Below, piece after piece: positions 45,303 to 56,858 of a stretch of DNA of 64,000 nt. Within the stretch, counting starts at the first letter, position 1; each line of letters starts with the position of its first letter. The notes under the pieces are model-generated. The model worked only from the letters and a program-made list of their open reading frames with translations, searched no databases and had not been told where the DNA came from. A program made the translations under genes and the position numbers. Origin of the DNA: Sphingobacterium zeae (GTDB taxonomy: Bacteria > Bacteroidota > Bacteroidia > Sphingobacteriales > Sphingobacteriaceae); the NCBI RefSeq assembly GCF_030818895.1, contig NZ_JAUTBA010000001.1, positions 186,001 to 250,000 of the forward strand. The letters run 5' to 3'.

Positions 45303-46946
45303 TTATTGCCCCAATACCGCCGTGATGGGTTTTCCAATACTGCCATTTGGTTCGGTAATGTGCAAAAGTGCCGCAATTGTAGGTGCAATATCCACAATAT
45401 GTACCTCTGTATTGGAAACTCCGGGCTTGATGCCCCAACCCATAAATACCAAAGGAATATGGGAATCGTAGGCAGACCAGGTACCATGGGTCGTACCGGT
45501 CGAGCGAGGCGTACCATCGTACCACTGTGGTTCGCAAACAATCTGGATAGCACCACTGCGCTTAAAGTTATAACCATTGATCATTTTTTCCCGAATAGGC
45601 GCTGGAATCATCAGGCTTTCACCCTTCTCCATATCAGCAACATAGGCCACGCCTTCGGTATGACGAAGTTCACGAATGATGGTCTCTTTTATTTTATCGC
45701 GATCCAACTGTAAAGAATCGATCAACTGATTGTTTAAATGAACCTGATAATTCATCATGCTTTTTACAAGCTTCTCTTGTCCAAATTTATCTTTAAGCGT
45801 CTTGTTAAGACCTGTGATAATCTGACGGGAATAGAAATAACCTCCATTTCCTTTCATATCCATAAAAAACCGAGAGTTATAGGAAGCGCCATGATCTGCA
45901 GTCAGGAAGAAGGTATAGTTTCCCTTACCCACGGTCTTATCCAGGTAGTTGAAGAAATCGGCAAGTTGTTTATCAAGCTGCAGATAGATATCTTCAATCT
46001 CCACCGCTGTCAATGAGTAACGGTGTCCGACGTAGTCTGTTGCTGAAAGGCTCACACAAAGGAAGTCGGTATTTTTAGTCGGGTTATTTCCCATCTGTTC
46101 ATTTTTGATTGCTTCCATTGCCAGGTCCAAGGTAAACTGATTTCCCATTGGTGTGGTTTTGATCAGCTCATAGCCTTCGTCTTTCATCAGCTTAGAAGTT
46201 GCGCGCGGCAAAGTCGGTTTTTCTTCGCCAGGGTATTTACCTTCGTAAATATTATCATCTGCAATGCTGTTGGCAGCATAGGTACTAATATCATACATGG
46301 GCTTCCAGTCGCCTTTCAGGTATTTTTCAGCCAATTTTTTCTTGTTGAAGTCTACGACCCATTTTGGCAGTTTATCCATGTAGAAATTAGAGGTGATCCA
46401 ATCACCTGATTTTGCTTCGAACCAATACGCCGCATCAGCGAAATGCCCCGCAGGCAGAATACCACCACGGTCTTTAATCGCGATACCGATCACTTTGGAT
46501 TTAAAGTTAGAAGCGAGTTTCAATTGATCCGTTACAGTCGACGCAAGCAAATTACGTGGAGACTGCTGCCCTTCCTTGGCGGTAGTCCCTACACCAACAA
46601 CATTATCGTCCTGCGTACAGTACATATTCTTACCCGTCTGTTCTTCGATCCAGTCATTACCTGCAATACCATGTATGGAGGGAACTGAGCCTGTATACAC
46701 CGAACTGTGCCCAATGGCTGTGTATGTCGGAATATAGTTAATCAATGTATTTTCACAGGAAAATCCTTCTTTCAAAAGTCGTTTGAAACCATCATTTCCA
46801 TATCGATCCGCAAAACGATATAAATAATCCCAACGCATTTGGTCCACCATCAGGCCGACAACCAATTTTGGTCTTTCCGGTTGCTGCGCCATGGACGAAA
46901 GCGCTGCTATTCCAAGGACGACACTTAAAAAAAATCTTTTAATCAT
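45303..46946 (-). CDS. pafA: PafA-type alkaline phosphatase
   Basis: 547 residues with a signal peptide (FFLSVVLGIAALSSMAQ). The metal site begins VVGLMVDQMRWDYLYR (Asp35), and the nucleophile block NYIPTYTAIGHSSVYTGS has Thr76 in the T-x3-H position used by NPP/PafA enzymes. Later come GNDWIEEQTG, LTADHGASYN (Asp-His zinc ligands) and THGTWSAYDSHIPLVFMGWGI. PafA is a calcium-independent, broad-specificity phosphomonoesterase of Bacteroidota that releases phosphate from organic sources in the periplasm. Full length. No pho-box-like repeat was recognised upstream. Confidence 0.93.
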   Translation of the reverse strand: MIKRFFLSVVLGIAALSSMAQQPERPKLVVGLMVDQMRWDYLYRFADRYGNDGFKRLLKEGFSCENTLINYIPTYTAIGHSSVYTGSVPSIHGIAGNDWIEEQTGKNMYCTQDDNVVGVGTTAKEGQQSPRNLLASTVTDQLKLASNFKSKVIGIAIKDRGGILPAGHFADAAYWFEAKSGDWITSNFYMDKLPKWVVDFNKKKLAEKYLKGDWKPMYDISTYAANSIADDNIYEGKYPGEEKPTLPRATSKLMKDEGYELIKTTPMGNQFTLDLAMEAIKNEQMGNNPTKNTDFLCVSLSATDYVGHRYSLTAVEIEDIYLQLDKQLADFFNYLDKTVGKGNYTFFLTADHGASYNSRFFMDMKGNGGYFYSRQIITGLNKTLKDKFGQEKLVKSMMNYQVHLNNQLIDSLQLDRDKIKETIIRELRHTEGVAYVADMEKGESLMIPAPIREKMINGYNFKRSGAIQIVCEPQWYDGTPRSTGTTHGTWSAYDSHIPLVFMGWGIKPGVSNTEVHIVDIAPTIAALLHITEPNGSIGKPITAVLGQ

Positions 46947-47086
46947 AATTGTATTAAGTATTAAAATATTAGTTTTTTATTTAGTGTAAAGTATTCCATC
47001 AGACCTTAAAAAAGGAACAATAAATCGTAACATATTGGCAGCCCAGGTCTCCTGATATCGATTACTTCACTTCGCTAAAGTAGGGT

Positions 47087-49888
47087 TTAATCTTTTAAAT
47101 ATGCTTTTAAAAATTGACCTGTATAAGAATCTTTACAATGGATAAGTTCTTCCGGAAGACCCGCAAAGACTAGCTTTCCGCCTTTATTTCCACCCTCAGG
47201 ACCAATATCGATCACCCAATCTGCCGATTTGATCATATCCATATTGTGCTCGATCACCAATATACTGTTGCCTAGGGCAATCAGTGCATCAAATGATTTC
47301 AATAACTTTTTAATATCCTGAAAGTGTAAGCCTGTTGTTGGCTCATCAAAGATAAAAAGTGTTTTCTTGCTGTTATTACCCTTAATGAGGAAAGAGGCCA
47401 GTTTAATCCGCTGTGCTTCACCGCCAGACAATGTACTTGACGATTGCCCGAGCTTAACGTAGCCTAATCCAACGTCCTGTAAAGGCTGCAATTTAGCCAA
47501 TATTTTAGGCTGGTCTTCAAAGAATACAATCGCTTCATCAACACTCAGCTCGAGAACATCTGCGACAGACTTGTTCTTGTAATGTACATCAAGCACAAAT
47601 TGTTTAAATCGTTTCCCTCCGCAGGCCTCACATGGTAAAACGATATCGGCCATAAATTGCATTTCAATTTTAACTTCACCTTCGCCCTGACAAACATCAC
47701 AACGTCCACCTTCAACATTAAATGAAAATGCAGCAGGTTTCAATCCAGCAGCTTTGGCTGGCGCCTGATTGGCATATAAGGCCCTGATTTCATCCCAGGC
47801 TTTCACGTAAGTCACAGGGTTGGATCGCGAAGAACGACCGATCGGATTTTGATCGACCATTTCAACTTGTTCAACCTGGGTAATATCCCCCTCAATCGCA
47901 TCATAGACGCCGGTCTGCTCGCCGGAGTAATTGCCGATCGACTTCTGCAGTGCTGGGTAAAGGATACGTTTGACCAACGAAGTCTTACCTGATCCCGAAA
48001 CACCCGTTACCACAGTAAAGGTATTCAATGGGAATTGTACATCAATCCCTTGGAGGTTATTCTCATGTGCCCCTTTAATGGTTACGCTATTGGACCATGG
48101 ACGGCATTTTTGGGGCGCTTCAATCTGGCTTTTGCCGCTGAGGTATTGACCCGTAAGACTTTTTGTGTCTTTCAGAATCTGCTGATATGTACCCGCAAAG
48201 ACCATATCGCCGCCATTGATTCCCGCTTCCGGTCCGATATCGATCAGGTAATCGGCAGCTTCCATCATTTCCTGCTCATGCTCAACCACTACAACCGTAT
48301 TGCCAACATCGCGGAGAGATTTCAGCACAGAAATCAGGCGCTGTGTATCACGTGGATGGAGCCCGATACTGGGTTCGTCCAACACATAGATAGAACCTAC
48401 GAGCGAACTCCCTAATGAAGTAGCCAGGTTGATCCGCTGCGACTCACCGCCTGAAAGGGTATTCGACAGCCGGTTCAGCGTCAGATAACTTAATCCAACA
48501 TCGCACAAAAATTGCAACCTGTTATTAATTTCAGCAAGAAGTCTTTTGGCAATGACCAACTCATTACCGACCAGCGGTAAAGTTTTAAAAAACTCCAAGG
48601 CTTCTTCAAGTGGCATCAATACGATATCGGTGATAGACTTGCCCCCAACTTTCACATAGGTAGCATCTTTTCGCAATCGGGTACCGCGGCAATCCGGGCA
48701 ATCTGTTTTCCCACGGTAGCGCGATAACATCACACGGTATTGAATTTTATAGGTTTGGGCTTCAAGTTCTTCGAAGAACTGGGTAAGGCCTTCAAAATAT
48801 TGATTTCCCGTCCACAGCAGCTCTTTCTGCGCGGTCGTCAGGTCCATGTATGCACGATGTATCGGGAAATCAAATTTCAGTGAACTTTTAACAAGTTTCT
48901 GTAGCCACTCGCCCATTTTCTCTCCTCGCCAGGGTGCAATCGCGCCATCGTAAACCGATCGGCTCTTGTCTGGAATAACAAGATCGGGATCAATACCAAT
49001 GATCTTCCCGTAACCTTCACATCGGCGACAGGCACCATAAGGATTATTGAAACTGAAGAAATTTGGTGTAGGTTCTTCAAAGGTTATTCCATCAAGTTCA
49101 AATTTATGGGAGAAATGATGTCGCTTACCATTTTCCTCCATATAGAGCTCGCCTTTACCCTCGAAAAAACCTGTTTGGACCGAGTCAGAAAGTCGATTGA
49201 CAGTATCATCGTCCTGTTCAATGCGAACCCGGTCGACGACAATAAGTACTTCACCATCCTGGAGGTCTTTGTTGGCGATGGACTTATCATCGATAATAGT
49301 TTCGATTTTCTGCATACTATCACCATAGAAGACACGCACAAAACCTTTCTGTAACAGGAGCGACAGTTCTTCCTTAAGTTTACGCCCATGGGAAGGTATA
49401 AGCGGAGCAAGAAGTGTCACCGTTGTCCCCTCTTCTAAATTCAACGCAAAATCCACCACTGAACTCACACTGTCTTTGGTCACCTCGCGGCCTGATACAG
49501 GAGAAATTGTCTTGCCGATCCGGGCATACAACAATTTCAAATAATCATAGATCTCAGTGGATGTCCCCACCGTCGAACGAGGGTTGGACGTAATGACGCG
49601 TTGTTCTATCGCAATCGCAGGAGCAATACCTTTGATGTAATCCACCTCCGGTTTATTCATCCGTCCCATAAACTGTCTTGCGTACGAAGAAAGACTCTCG
49701 ACATAACGTCGTTGTCCTTCGGCGTAGAGCGTATCAAAAGCTAAGGATGATTTTCCTGAGCCCGACATTCCAGTGATAACAACTAATTTATTTTTTGGGA
49801 TATCAACGTCAATATTCTTTAAGTTATTAACTCTTGCACCCTTTATCTGAATATATTCTTTTGGAGTGTGCTCCACCTGTTTACTCAT
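47087..49888 (-). CDS. uvrA: UvrABC excinuclease subunit A
   Basis: About 933 residues from ATG 49888 ([20 protein letters not shown]; the frame is open to 49909). There are two ABC ATPase modules: Walker [10 protein letters not shown] near the N-terminus and GVSGSGKTS around residue 630, and two [18 protein letters not shown] signatures. Two zinc modules are visible ([10 protein letters not shown] with CPDCRGTRL, and [10 protein letters not shown] with CEACGGKRF). It recognises bulky DNA lesions and loads UvrB. Full length and unremarkable. Confidence 0.97.
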   Translation of the reverse strand: MSKQVEHTPKEYIQIKGARVNNLKNIDVDIPKNKLVVITGMSGSGKSSLAFDTLYAEGQRRYVESLSSYARQFMGRMNKPEVDYIKGIAPAIAIEQRVITSNPRSTVGTSTEIYDYLKLLYARIGKTISPVSGREVTKDSVSSVVDFALNLEEGTTVTLLAPLIPSHGRKLKEELSLLLQKGFVRVFYGDSMQKIETIIDDKSIANKDLQDGEVLIVVDRVRIEQDDDTVNRLSDSVQTGFFEGKGELYMEENGKRHHFSHKFELDGITFEEPTPNFFSFNNPYGACRRCEGYGKIIGIDPDLVIPDKSRSVYDGAIAPWRGEKMGEWLQKLVKSSLKFDFPIHRAYMDLTTAQKELLWTGNQYFEGLTQFFEELEAQTYKIQYRVMLSRYRGKTDCPDCRGTRLRKDATYVKVGGKSITDIVLMPLEEALEFFKTLPLVGNELVIAKRLLAEINNRLQFLCDVGLSYLTLNRLSNTLSGGESQRINLATSLGSSLVGSIYVLDEPSIGLHPRDTQRLISVLKSLRDVGNTVVVVEHEQEMMEAADYLIDIGPEAGINGGDMVFAGTYQQILKDTKSLTGQYLSGKSQIEAPQKCRPWSNSVTIKGAHENNLQGIDVQFPLNTFTVVTGVSGSGKTSLVKRILYPALQKSIGNYSGEQTGVYDAIEGDITQVEQVEMVDQNPIGRSSRSNPVTYVKAWDEIRALYANQAPAKAAGLKPAAFSFNVEGGRCDVCQGEGEVKIEMQFMADIVLPCEACGGKRFKQFVLDVHYKNKSVADVLELSVDEAIVFFEDQPKILAKLQPLQDVGLGYVKLGQSSSTLSGGEAQRIKLASFLIKGNNSKKTLFIFDEPTTGLHFQDIKKLLKSFDALIALGNSILVIEHNMDMIKSADWVIDIGPEGGNKGGKLVFAGLPEELIHCKDSYTGQFLKAYLKD

Positions 49889-49909
49889 AATAATCCTTAT
49901 CTCACACAA

Positions 49910-50308
49910 AGTTACGTATTCTTGGCTGATTATATTCCTGCGAATTAAAAAGCTATTCGGTTTTCTATCACCTGAATTTCAAAAAAAGAGCTGCCGTTCT
50001 AAACTAGGCTAAAGTTTACCAAAAGGGTTCATCCTGGCAAATCACTAATTTTAAAATCTGCTTATAATGCAAAACATAATATTTCATTTAGTTTCCCAAA
50101 CAATTATTTTTTTTTATTTTTCGTTTTACAATTAATCCTTTCGAAAACAATATAGTCCTATAGGTGTTAATCTTCTATAAAAATGTAGCATTTTTTGTAG
50201 ACACAGCGTTTAAACAACGAATTAATTAAGGCATATTTGATATTATTGATTGAAAAACACAAAACAGATGAATAGCAAATATGTCTTTAAAAATCAAATA
50301 ACAGTGAT
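49910..50308. other. AT-rich intergenic region between uvrA and ecotin
   Basis: About 400 bp between divergent genes with no open frame that looks coding. It should hold both promoters, but I could not place either by the TTTG/TAnnTTTG consensus. Two TGTAG repeats at 50185-50202 are direct, not dyads. Confidence 0.5.
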
Positions 50309-50815
50309 ATGAAAAAAAATGTATTTCAAGTAATGATGCTATTAGTAATTACATTAGTATCCTCAACAACTATTAGTAAAGCGCAAATGGTTATCGACAA
50401 AATAGACTTAAGCATTTTTCCGAGCCCCGAAAAAGGGTATAAAAAAATGGTGATTGAAGTTCCCTATTCGGAAAGTGATAAAAACAAAAAAATAGAATTT
50501 TCGGTAGGGAAATGGATGGAAGTAGATGGATGTAACTCCTTTAACCTATCGGGCACGTTGGAGAAAAAGGATCTTCAAGGCTGGGGTTATGACTATTATG
50601 TATTCAAAACAAATGGCAATGTTGCCAGCACCATGATGGCTTGTCCAGACAAAGAAAAAAGAAACCTTTTTGTTTCGGCACAACCGGAGACTGTACGTTA
50701 CAATGGCAGAATGCCGATTGTGGTTTATGTACCGGAAGCTTATGATGTGCAGTTCAAAATCTACACAACGGATGGTGACACCTACCGTGCAGCAGAGGTA
50801 AGAACAAAAAAGTAA
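50309..50815 (+). CDS. eco: Ecotin, periplasmic serine protease inhibitor
   Basis: 168 residues with a signal peptide (MLLVITLVSSTTISKA, cut near 25). The mature part follows Escherichia coli ecotin: IFPSPEKGYKKMVI, KWMEVDGCNSFNLSGTLEKK, GWGYDYYVFK, the reactive loop STMMACPD (107-114) and MPIVVYVPEAYDVQFKIY. Met109 lies in the P1 position (E. coli Met84), and Cys75-Cys112 matches the loop disulfide, so broad inhibition of trypsin-, chymotrypsin- and elastase-like proteases is expected. It is monocistronic and ends at a bidirectional terminator shared with typA. Confidence 0.93.
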   Translation: MKKNVFQVMMLLVITLVSSTTISKAQMVIDKIDLSIFPSPEKGYKKMVIEVPYSESDKNKKIEFSVGKWMEVDGCNSFNLSGTLEKKDLQGWGYDYYVFKTNGNVASTMMACPDKEKRNLFVSAQPETVRYNGRMPIVVYVPEAYDVQFKIYTTDGDTYRAAEVRTKK

Positions 50816-50860
50816 ACCGCTACAGCGATATACTGACTAAAACAAATCACAATGCAATAA

Positions 50861-50891
50861 AAAAGCCCTCGAACAATGTTCGGGGGCTTTT
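50861..50891. terminator. Bidirectional terminator, ecotin/typA
   Basis: A 14-bp stem with one G-T pair (50861-50874 with 50878-50891), a 3-nt loop, and A and T tracts built into the arms. It lies between convergent genes. Confidence 0.9.
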
Positions 50892-50914
50892 CTGTTATCG
50901 CTTTTCGCTATGGA

Positions 50915-52720
50915 CTATTGAAATTTCTTCGCGTTTACTTTACGCTCGTTTTCAGTCAAATAGATTTTACGCAGACGCATTGATTGCGGTGTCACCTCAA
51001 TATACTCGTCAGCTTGAATATACTCCATACATTCTTCCAAGGAGAATTTGATTGCTGGTGCAATACGTACGTTGTCGTCAGAACCAGAAGCACGCATATT
51101 TGTCAACTGTTTTCCTTTGGTAACGTTGATCGTTAAATCATTGTCACGGATGTGTTCACCTAGGATTTGTCCTTCATATACATCCACACCTGGATCTACG
51201 AAGAAACGACCACGGTCTTGTAACTTATCTATGGAGTATGCTGTTGTTGAACCTGTATCCAAAGAGATCAATACACCAGCCAAACGACCAGGAATTGTAC
51301 CTTTCCAAGGCTCGTAACCTTTCAAACGGTGTGCCATAACAGCTTCACCAGCTGTTGCTGTCAACACGTTGTTACGTAAACCGATGATACCGCGAGAAGG
51401 GATAGAGAACTCAAGATGTTGCATATCTCCTCTAGCTTCCATAATCAACAACTCACCTTTACGTTGGGTCACCAACTCAATTACTTTTCCTGACACATCA
51501 GAAGGAACGTCAACAACAAGTTCTTCGATTGGCTCACATTTTTGACCATCAATTTCTTTGATGATAACTTGTGGCTGGCCTACTTGCAATTCATAACCTT
51601 CACGACGCATTGTTTCGATCAATACCGACAAGTGAAGGATACCACGTCCGTATACCAACCAAGCATCTGGAGACTCTGTAGGAACGACACGTAGTGCTAA
51701 GTTTTTCTCCAACTCTTTTTGTAAACGATCGTAGATGTTACGTGATGTTACCAATTTACCTTCTTTACCGAAGAAAGGAGAGTTATTTATGGTAAACAAC
51801 ATGTTCATTGTTGGTTCATCAATGCTGATAACTTCCAATTGCTCTGGATTTTCAAAATCTGCAATGGTATCACCGATATCGAAACCTTCGATACCAACTA
51901 CGGCACAGATATCACCGGCACTTACTTCAGGCACTTTGATGCGGCCAAGGCCTTCAAATACCTGTAGTTCTTTTACACGTGATTTCACAACTTTTCCATC
52001 GCGTTTCACCAAAGAAACCGGTTGGTTTTCCTTGATCGTACCACGCGCAACACGACCGATAGCGATACGTCCTACGAACGTCGAATAATCCAATGATGTT
52101 ACCTGCATTTGCAAAGTACCTTCAGAGACTTCTGGTGCAGGGATATATTTGATGATGGCTTCCAACAAGTCCGTGAAGTCTTCAGTACGATTTTTCCAAT
52201 CTGTAGACATCCATCCTTGTTTTGAAGAACCGTACAATACTGGGAAGTCCAATTGCTCTTCAGTAGCACCTAAGTTGAAGAATAGGTCAAAAACATGTTC
52301 GTATACTTCTTCAGGACGACAGTTTTCTTTATCGACTTTATTGACAACGACGATAGGTTTGATACCTAATCCCAAAGCTTTACCTGTAACGAAACGTGTT
52401 TGAGGCATTGGTCCTTCGAAAGCATCGACCAATAGCACTACTCCATCAGCCATCTTCAATACACGCTCTACTTCACCACCGAAATCGGCGTGACCTGGGG
52501 TATCGATGATGTTGATTTTAACACCTTTATATGTTACTGATACGTTCTTAGATACAATAGTGATCCCGCGCTCACGCTCTAAATCATTATTGTCTAGGAT
52601 TAATTCACCAGCATTTTCATTTTCTCTGAATTGATTGGTAAAATATAAAATTTTGTCTACAAGCGTAGTTTTACCGTGGTCGACGTGAGCGATGATCGCA
52701 ATGTTTCTAATGTTTTGCAT
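50915..52720 (-). CDS. typA: Ribosome-associated GTPase TypA/BipA
   Basis: 601 residues. The G1 loop is [16 protein letters not shown] (about 9-24), switch [11 protein letters not shown]3 DTPGHADF and G4 NKVD, followed by EF-G-like domains II, III and V and the BipA-specific C-terminal domain ([20 protein letters not shown]). It binds the 70S ribosome and helps 50S assembly and translation under stress or cold. Family-typical length, single gene. Confidence 0.97.
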   Translation of the reverse strand: MQNIRNIAIIAHVDHGKTTLVDKILYFTNQFRENENAGELILDNNDLERERGITIVSKNVSVTYKGVKINIIDTPGHADFGGEVERVLKMADGVVLLVDAFEGPMPQTRFVTGKALGLGIKPIVVVNKVDKENCRPEEVYEHVFDLFFNLGATEEQLDFPVLYGSSKQGWMSTDWKNRTEDFTDLLEAIIKYIPAPEVSEGTLQMQVTSLDYSTFVGRIAIGRVARGTIKENQPVSLVKRDGKVVKSRVKELQVFEGLGRIKVPEVSAGDICAVVGIEGFDIGDTIADFENPEQLEVISIDEPTMNMLFTINNSPFFGKEGKLVTSRNIYDRLQKELEKNLALRVVPTESPDAWLVYGRGILHLSVLIETMRREGYELQVGQPQVIIKEIDGQKCEPIEELVVDVPSDVSGKVIELVTQRKGELLIMEARGDMQHLEFSIPSRGIIGLRNNVLTATAGEAVMAHRLKGYEPWKGTIPGRLAGVLISLDTGSTTAYSIDKLQDRGRFFVDPGVDVYEGQILGEHIRDNDLTINVTKGKQLTNMRASGSDDNVRIAPAIKFSLEECMEYIQADEYIEVTPQSMRLRKIYLTENERKVNAKKFQ

Positions 52721-52798
52721 TGAGCAAGAATATTTTTATAAAATTTTAGGGTGCAAAGATAAACATTTTGCACCATAAAATTTATAACTATGTGTATT

Positions 52799-53989
52799 TT
52801 ATTTAATTACACCTAATTCTTTACCTACTTTGGTAAAGGCGGCGATTGCTTTATCCAGGTGAGCAACTTCGTGTCCTGCCGAAATCTGCACACGGATACG
52901 GGCTTTTCCCTGAGGTACAACAGGATAGTAGAAACCAATCACATAAATTCCCTCGTCCAACATCTTGGATGCGAATTCTTGCGCTAATTTCGCGTCATAA
53001 AGCATTACAGGCACGATTGGGTGGAAACCTGGTTTGATATCAAATCCAGCAGCTGTCATTTTTTCACGGAAATAAGTTGTATTTGACTCCAATTTATCGC
53101 GCAATGCAGTTGTCTCACTCAGCATATCTAAAACCGCTACAGAAGCTCCTGCAATTGCTGGTGCCAAGGTATTCGAAAATAGGTATGGACGTGAACGCTG
53201 ACGTAACAAATCGATGATTTCTTTTTTACCGGAAGTGAAACCACCAGAAGCACCGCCTAAGGCTTTGCCCAAAGTGCCCGTAATAATATCTACACGATCG
53301 ATAACATTGAAAAGCTCGTGTGTACCACGTCCCGTTGCACCGATAAATCCAGTACAGTGCGATTCATCGATCATCACTAGCGCCTGGTATTTATCCGCAA
53401 GATCACAGATCTGATCCAATGGAGCTACAGATCCATCCATCGAAAACGCGCCATCTGTAACAATGATTTTATGTCTAGCACCAGATGCAGCCTGCAATTG
53501 TGCTTCCAAATCAGCCATATCTGCATTTTTATAACGGAAACGTTGTGCTTTACACAAACGAACACCGTCAATGATAGAGGCGTGATTCAATTCGTCAGAA
53601 ATGATGGCATCTTCAGCACCAAATAAGGGTTCGAATACACCACCATTCGCGTCGAATGCTGCCGCATATAAAATAGTATCTTCTGTTCCGAGGAACTTTG
53701 AAATTTTTGCTTCTAATTCTTTATGCACATCTTGGGTTCCACAGATGAAACGTACGGAAGACATTCCATAACCATGTGTATCAATCGCTTTCTTAGCTGC
53801 TTCGATTACTTTGGGGTGCGAAGACAGACCCAAATAATTGTTAGCACAAAAATTGACAACTTCCTGTCCTGTACTCACTTTGATGTCTGCTCCTTGAGGG
53901 GTAACGATCACGCGCTCTTGTTTATACAATCCCGCTTCTTTGATTGCTTCCAATTCCTTTGCTAAAACTGGTTGTAATGTTGTGTACAT
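52799..53989 (-). CDS. kbl: Glycine C-acetyltransferase (2-amino-3-ketobutyrate CoA ligase)
   Basis: 396 residues of the alpha-oxoamine synthase family (PLP fold type I). Landmarks are [60 protein letters not shown], and the PLP lysine K242 in [14 protein letters not shown]. Length and sequence fit Kbl better than 8-amino-7-oxononanoate synthase (BioF) or serine palmitoyltransferase. It splits 2-amino-3-ketobutyrate with CoA to glycine and acetyl-CoA in threonine degradation. Its usual partner tdh is not adjacent. Confidence 0.9.
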   Translation of the reverse strand: MYTTLQPVLAKELEAIKEAGLYKQERVIVTPQGADIKVSTGQEVVNFCANNYLGLSSHPKVIEAAKKAIDTHGYGMSSVRFICGTQDVHKELEAKISKFLGTEDTILYAAAFDANGGVFEPLFGAEDAIISDELNHASIIDGVRLCKAQRFRYKNADMADLEAQLQAASGARHKIIVTDGAFSMDGSVAPLDQICDLADKYQALVMIDESHCTGFIGATGRGTHELFNVIDRVDIITGTLGKALGGASGGFTSGKKEIIDLLRQRSRPYLFSNTLAPAIAGASVAVLDMLSETTALRDKLESNTTYFREKMTAAGFDIKPGFHPIVPVMLYDAKLAQEFASKMLDEGIYVIGFYYPVVPQGKARIRVQISAGHEVAHLDKAIAAFTKVGKELGVIK

Positions 53990-54156
53990 AATTCGATTTT
54001 AATTTTTTTGTACAATATTACAGTTTTTTCATTGGAATAACTTGTGTTACCTTCCCAGATGGACATTATTCACAGAGAATTTATCCCAAATCAATGATTT
54101 GGTCATATTAAACCGATTGCATAAAATACGCTCTTGCCCCATCTCTGCGCTCCAAT

Positions 54157-54191
54157 AAAAAAAACACGAATACGCGTAAAAGCCATCGTGT
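54157..54191 (-). terminator. Weak intrinsic terminator after the permease gene
   Basis: A 6-bp stem (54164-54169 with 54186-54191) with a 16-nt loop and a run of seven A on the plus strand (54157-54163), which is the U tract for the minus strand. It lies 58 nt after the permease stop. Confidence 0.45.
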
Positions 54192-54248
54192 AACAACAAG
54201 TCTTATCTTTCTTAAAGGCAATTAAATTACTGAAAGCAGAGGGAAAGG

Positions 54249-55496
54249 TTATTCGTATCGTAGCGCATCGACTGGATCCAGTTTAGATGCTTTTGAAGCG
54301 GGGTAATAACCCGACAGCATACCGACTAGTCCACATACCGCAAAGCCCATAATAATCGCTCCCCACGGTATAATAAAAGATGTACCGAGCTGCAGGGCCA
54401 GGATATTACCGATCAGAATACCGATAAAAATTCCGGCAACACCACCTATCATGCAAATCACAATTGCTTCCATCAAAAATTGTTTACGGATAACACTCGG
54501 TGTTGCACCGATTGCCTTGCGTATGCCGATCTCGCGTGTCCGCTCAGTGACCGAAACAAGCATAATATTCATCAATCCGATTGAAGCGCCCACAAGGGTG
54601 ATAAAGGCAATCACTACAGCTCCTAAAGTGACCATTGCCATGTTTTGCATCAGCATCTGGGCAACCGCATCGGACTTGGTGATTTCAAAATCATTGGTTT
54701 GCCTGGACGCCAATCCACGGATATTTCTAAACACGATAGTAGCTTCGCCAATAGCCGCTTCCAATCGCATAGGATCGTTGGAAGAAACCGTGATCACATA
54801 GGAGGGTTCGGCACCCTGCATCACTGACCTTGCCTTGATCAGCGGAATAAAACATGCCCTATCTCCCCCCATCCCCGCAGAGGAACCTTTACTTTTTAAT
54901 ACGCCGATAACCAAATAACGGATGTTGTTAACGGTAATAAACTGCCCCACCGGATCGATGATTTCATTGAAAAGCATTTTACTAACTTCACTGCCGATGA
55001 TAATAACACCACTACCTGTTTCTACCTCTCTAGTGGAAAAATTACGGCCTTCGCTGATAACATAGCCTGATGTCTGTAGATAATTTTCATCGGTGCCTAT
55101 CAGGCCGATATTGGGATTTGTTTTTTTGGATTGAAATTTTGCAGTCGTATTCCAGCTCACATTGGCACTGACTGATGTCAACGCGTTAAAGTGAAAATCT
55201 TGTTTAAATCGAGCGGACTGTGCATAGGTTATATTAGCGAAGACTTTGGAGCGCGTCCCCTCATTTCCGATGCGAACATTGAGCCCCCGGTTGCGAATGT
55301 TAAAAGAGTTTGACCCCATCGATGAAAAGGAATCTGTCAGCGAATTCTTCATGGCATCGATCGAGGTCAACACCCCTATAAGGGCCATCATTCCTATGGC
55401 AATAATCAGTGCTGTCAGAAATGTGCGCAGCTTATTCCCTACAATAGATTGTAGTGCAAGCTTGACATTCTCAACATAAGACATTTTTACGGCCAT
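54249..55496 (-). CDS. MacB/FtsX-type ABC transporter permease
   Basis: About 415 residues from 55496 (or ATG 55484, MSYVENVKLALQSIVGNKLRTFLT). The frame is open to 55613, but that part covers a terminator hairpin and is unlike the family. One N-terminal helix (FLTALIIAIGMMALIGVLTS) is followed by a large periplasmic MacB_PCD domain and then three C-terminal helices with the FtsX block VSVTERTREIGIRKAIGATPSVIRKQFLMEAIVICMIGG. The cognate ATPase is not next to it. Such permeases drive mechanotransmission or lipoprotein/peptide export. Confidence 0.88.
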   Translation of the reverse strand: MAVKMSYVENVKLALQSIVGNKLRTFLTALIIAIGMMALIGVLTSIDAMKNSLTDSFSSMGSNSFNIRNRGLNVRIGNEGTRSKVFANITYAQSARFKQDFHFNALTSVSANVSWNTTAKFQSKKTNPNIGLIGTDENYLQTSGYVISEGRNFSTREVETGSGVIIIGSEVSKMLFNEIIDPVGQFITVNNIRYLVIGVLKSKGSSAGMGGDRACFIPLIKARSVMQGAEPSYVITVSSNDPMRLEAAIGEATIVFRNIRGLASRQTNDFEITKSDAVAQMLMQNMAMVTLGAVVIAFITLVGASIGLMNIMLVSVTERTREIGIRKAIGATPSVIRKQFLMEAIVICMIGGVAGIFIGILIGNILALQLGTSFIIPWGAIIMGFAVCGLVGMLSGYYPASKASKLDPVDALRYE

Positions 55497-55551
55497 AAAG
55501 CTAATATTTAGGATTTGTAGGGATGAAAATACTGTAATTCCCGCACAAAAC

Positions 55552-55592
55552 CAAAAAGGCAATTTACTGCCATGGAATAAATTGCCTTTTTG
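55552..55592. terminator. Intrinsic terminator between the DUF2147 and permease genes
   Basis: A perfect 15-bp stem (55552-55566 with 55578-55592) with an 11-nt loop; A and T runs in the arms serve both directions. It ends the DUF2147 transcript and leaves only about 55 bp for the permease promoter. Confidence 0.9.
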
Positions 55593-55651
55593 ACTGAGAC
55601 CGCAGCTGTGCATGCTAGCGGATTATGCCGATTTAGCGGCTATTACAGTTC

Positions 55652-56077
55652 TTAATGAATTCTTTTCCATGTCTCTGTACGACCGAGCAGGCTCACCCCC
55701 ATATAGCCCCTGATATCAAGCTTATCTCCCTTAAGCGTCATCTTACAGCTATATGTTTTGCCTGATTTGGGATCGTAAATCTTTCCGTCGACGTAGGTAC
55801 TTCCATCTTTTTCAAAATTGGTCAAGATCTCCAGGCCTTGTACGTTTCTACCCTGTAATGCTTTATCTGGATTTTTTATATCTTTCTTTGGCTGACCCGC
55901 TTCGTTGTTAGGAAATTTCAGCCAATACAGTTTACCAAAAAACTTATCGCCTTTTTTGTAAATTTCAACACGGCCTTCGCCACTTGGATTTTCCCATTTT
56001 CCGATGATGGGATCTGTTTGCGCAAATAATGTTACCGTAATCAGCAACATTAGGAATGACATCATAATTTTCTTCAT
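55652..56077 (-). CDS. DUF2147 secreted protein
   Basis: 141 residues from ATG 56077 (MKKIMMSFLMLLITVTLFAQ, signal peptide). The frame extends to 56191, but the signal peptide marks this start. The body has the DUF2147 pattern: IIGKWENPSGEGRVEIYKKGDKFFGKLYW, GLEILTNFEKDGSTYVDGKIYDPKSGKTYSCKM, LDIRGYMGVSLLGRTETWKR. These are small periplasmic lipocalin-like beta-barrels of unknown ligand. Single gene with its own terminator. Confidence 0.92.
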   Translation of the reverse strand: MKKIMMSFLMLLITVTLFAQTDPIIGKWENPSGEGRVEIYKKGDKFFGKLYWLKFPNNEAGQPKKDIKNPDKALQGRNVQGLEILTNFEKDGSTYVDGKIYDPKSGKTYSCKMTLKGDKLDIRGYMGVSLLGRTETWKRIH

Positions 56078-56347
56078 GGGTTTATTATTTTTATGAGCAA
56101 GTGAAGCTCTGTATAAATTCTTTATAAATAAAGATAAGAAATATTTACTATGCTCGCATATATTCAATATAAAACTACAGTTAGTTACCAATAAAAAAAT
56201 GATTATCCGATTCAGCCGCTACCCCATAAAAAAGCCTTTTCTTCGCAATACCCAGAATTCATTCGATAAATAAAGTTTGGCATTGGGTTTGCAACATTAT
56301 AATCATATTATTTCTTTTTTAACTATTTACAAAAATTAGCACATATT

Positions 56348-56689
56348 ATGAAATTTATTATTAGTCTTTTACTTACCGGGTTGGTCGTGGCAGTTGCCTG
56401 CTGGCTCGTCCCCGGCGCTCATGTTGCTGGATTTGGCTGGGCCATAGTTACCGGACTTGTTATTGGATTCGTCAATGCAACTGTGGGATCGATTCTACGG
56501 TTATTTACGTTCCCCTTAAATTGGCTGACACTGGGCTTGGTATCCTTTATTATTACTGTACTGATGGTTCTGCTTTCAGATTGGCTACTCGGTTCGAAAT
56601 TTGATGTTGACGGATTCTGGACTGCGGCACTATTTGCCATCGTCGTTGCCCTATTAGAAATGATTGTTGGCAGTATGTCAAAAGATTAA
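56348..56689 (+). CDS. Phage-holin-family membrane protein (PF04020 type)
   Basis: 113 residues with four hydrophobic helices. The pattern IVTGLVIGFVNATVGSILRLFTFPLNWLTLGLVSFIITVLMV (G-x-x-N-x3-x3-P, then L-T-x-G-L) matches the YvlD/holin-4 family, which despite its name occurs as chromosomal membrane proteins in many bacteria. No phage genes surround it. Its role is unknown. Confidence 0.88.
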   Translation: MKFIISLLLTGLVVAVACWLVPGAHVAGFGWAIVTGLVIGFVNATVGSILRLFTFPLNWLTLGLVSFIITVLMVLLSDWLLGSKFDVDGFWTAALFAIVVALLEMIVGSMSKD

Positions 56690-56711
56690 AATACATTATA
56701 TTACGTAGTTG

Positions 56712-56748
56712 AAGGTGTTCGAATCAATTGATACGAACGCCTTTTTTA
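56712..56748 (+). terminator. Intrinsic terminator after the holin-family gene
   Basis: A 10-bp stem with one G-T pair (56712-56721 with 56734-56743) and a run of six T. It lies about 20 nt after the stop. Confidence 0.85.
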
Positions 56749-56858
56749 TTTCTTAAACCCAGCCTCAGCCTATTAACATCACATCCCTATCTGCAATCCT
56801 CTCGCTATTTACGGCAGAAATCGTTAAATTTAATTTTTTAAAAAGAAAACGCTGATAT

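Noticed and set aside
56348..56689. Prophage, from the holin-family protein
   Set aside because: No other phage genes surround it; this family is common as a chromosomal membrane protein.
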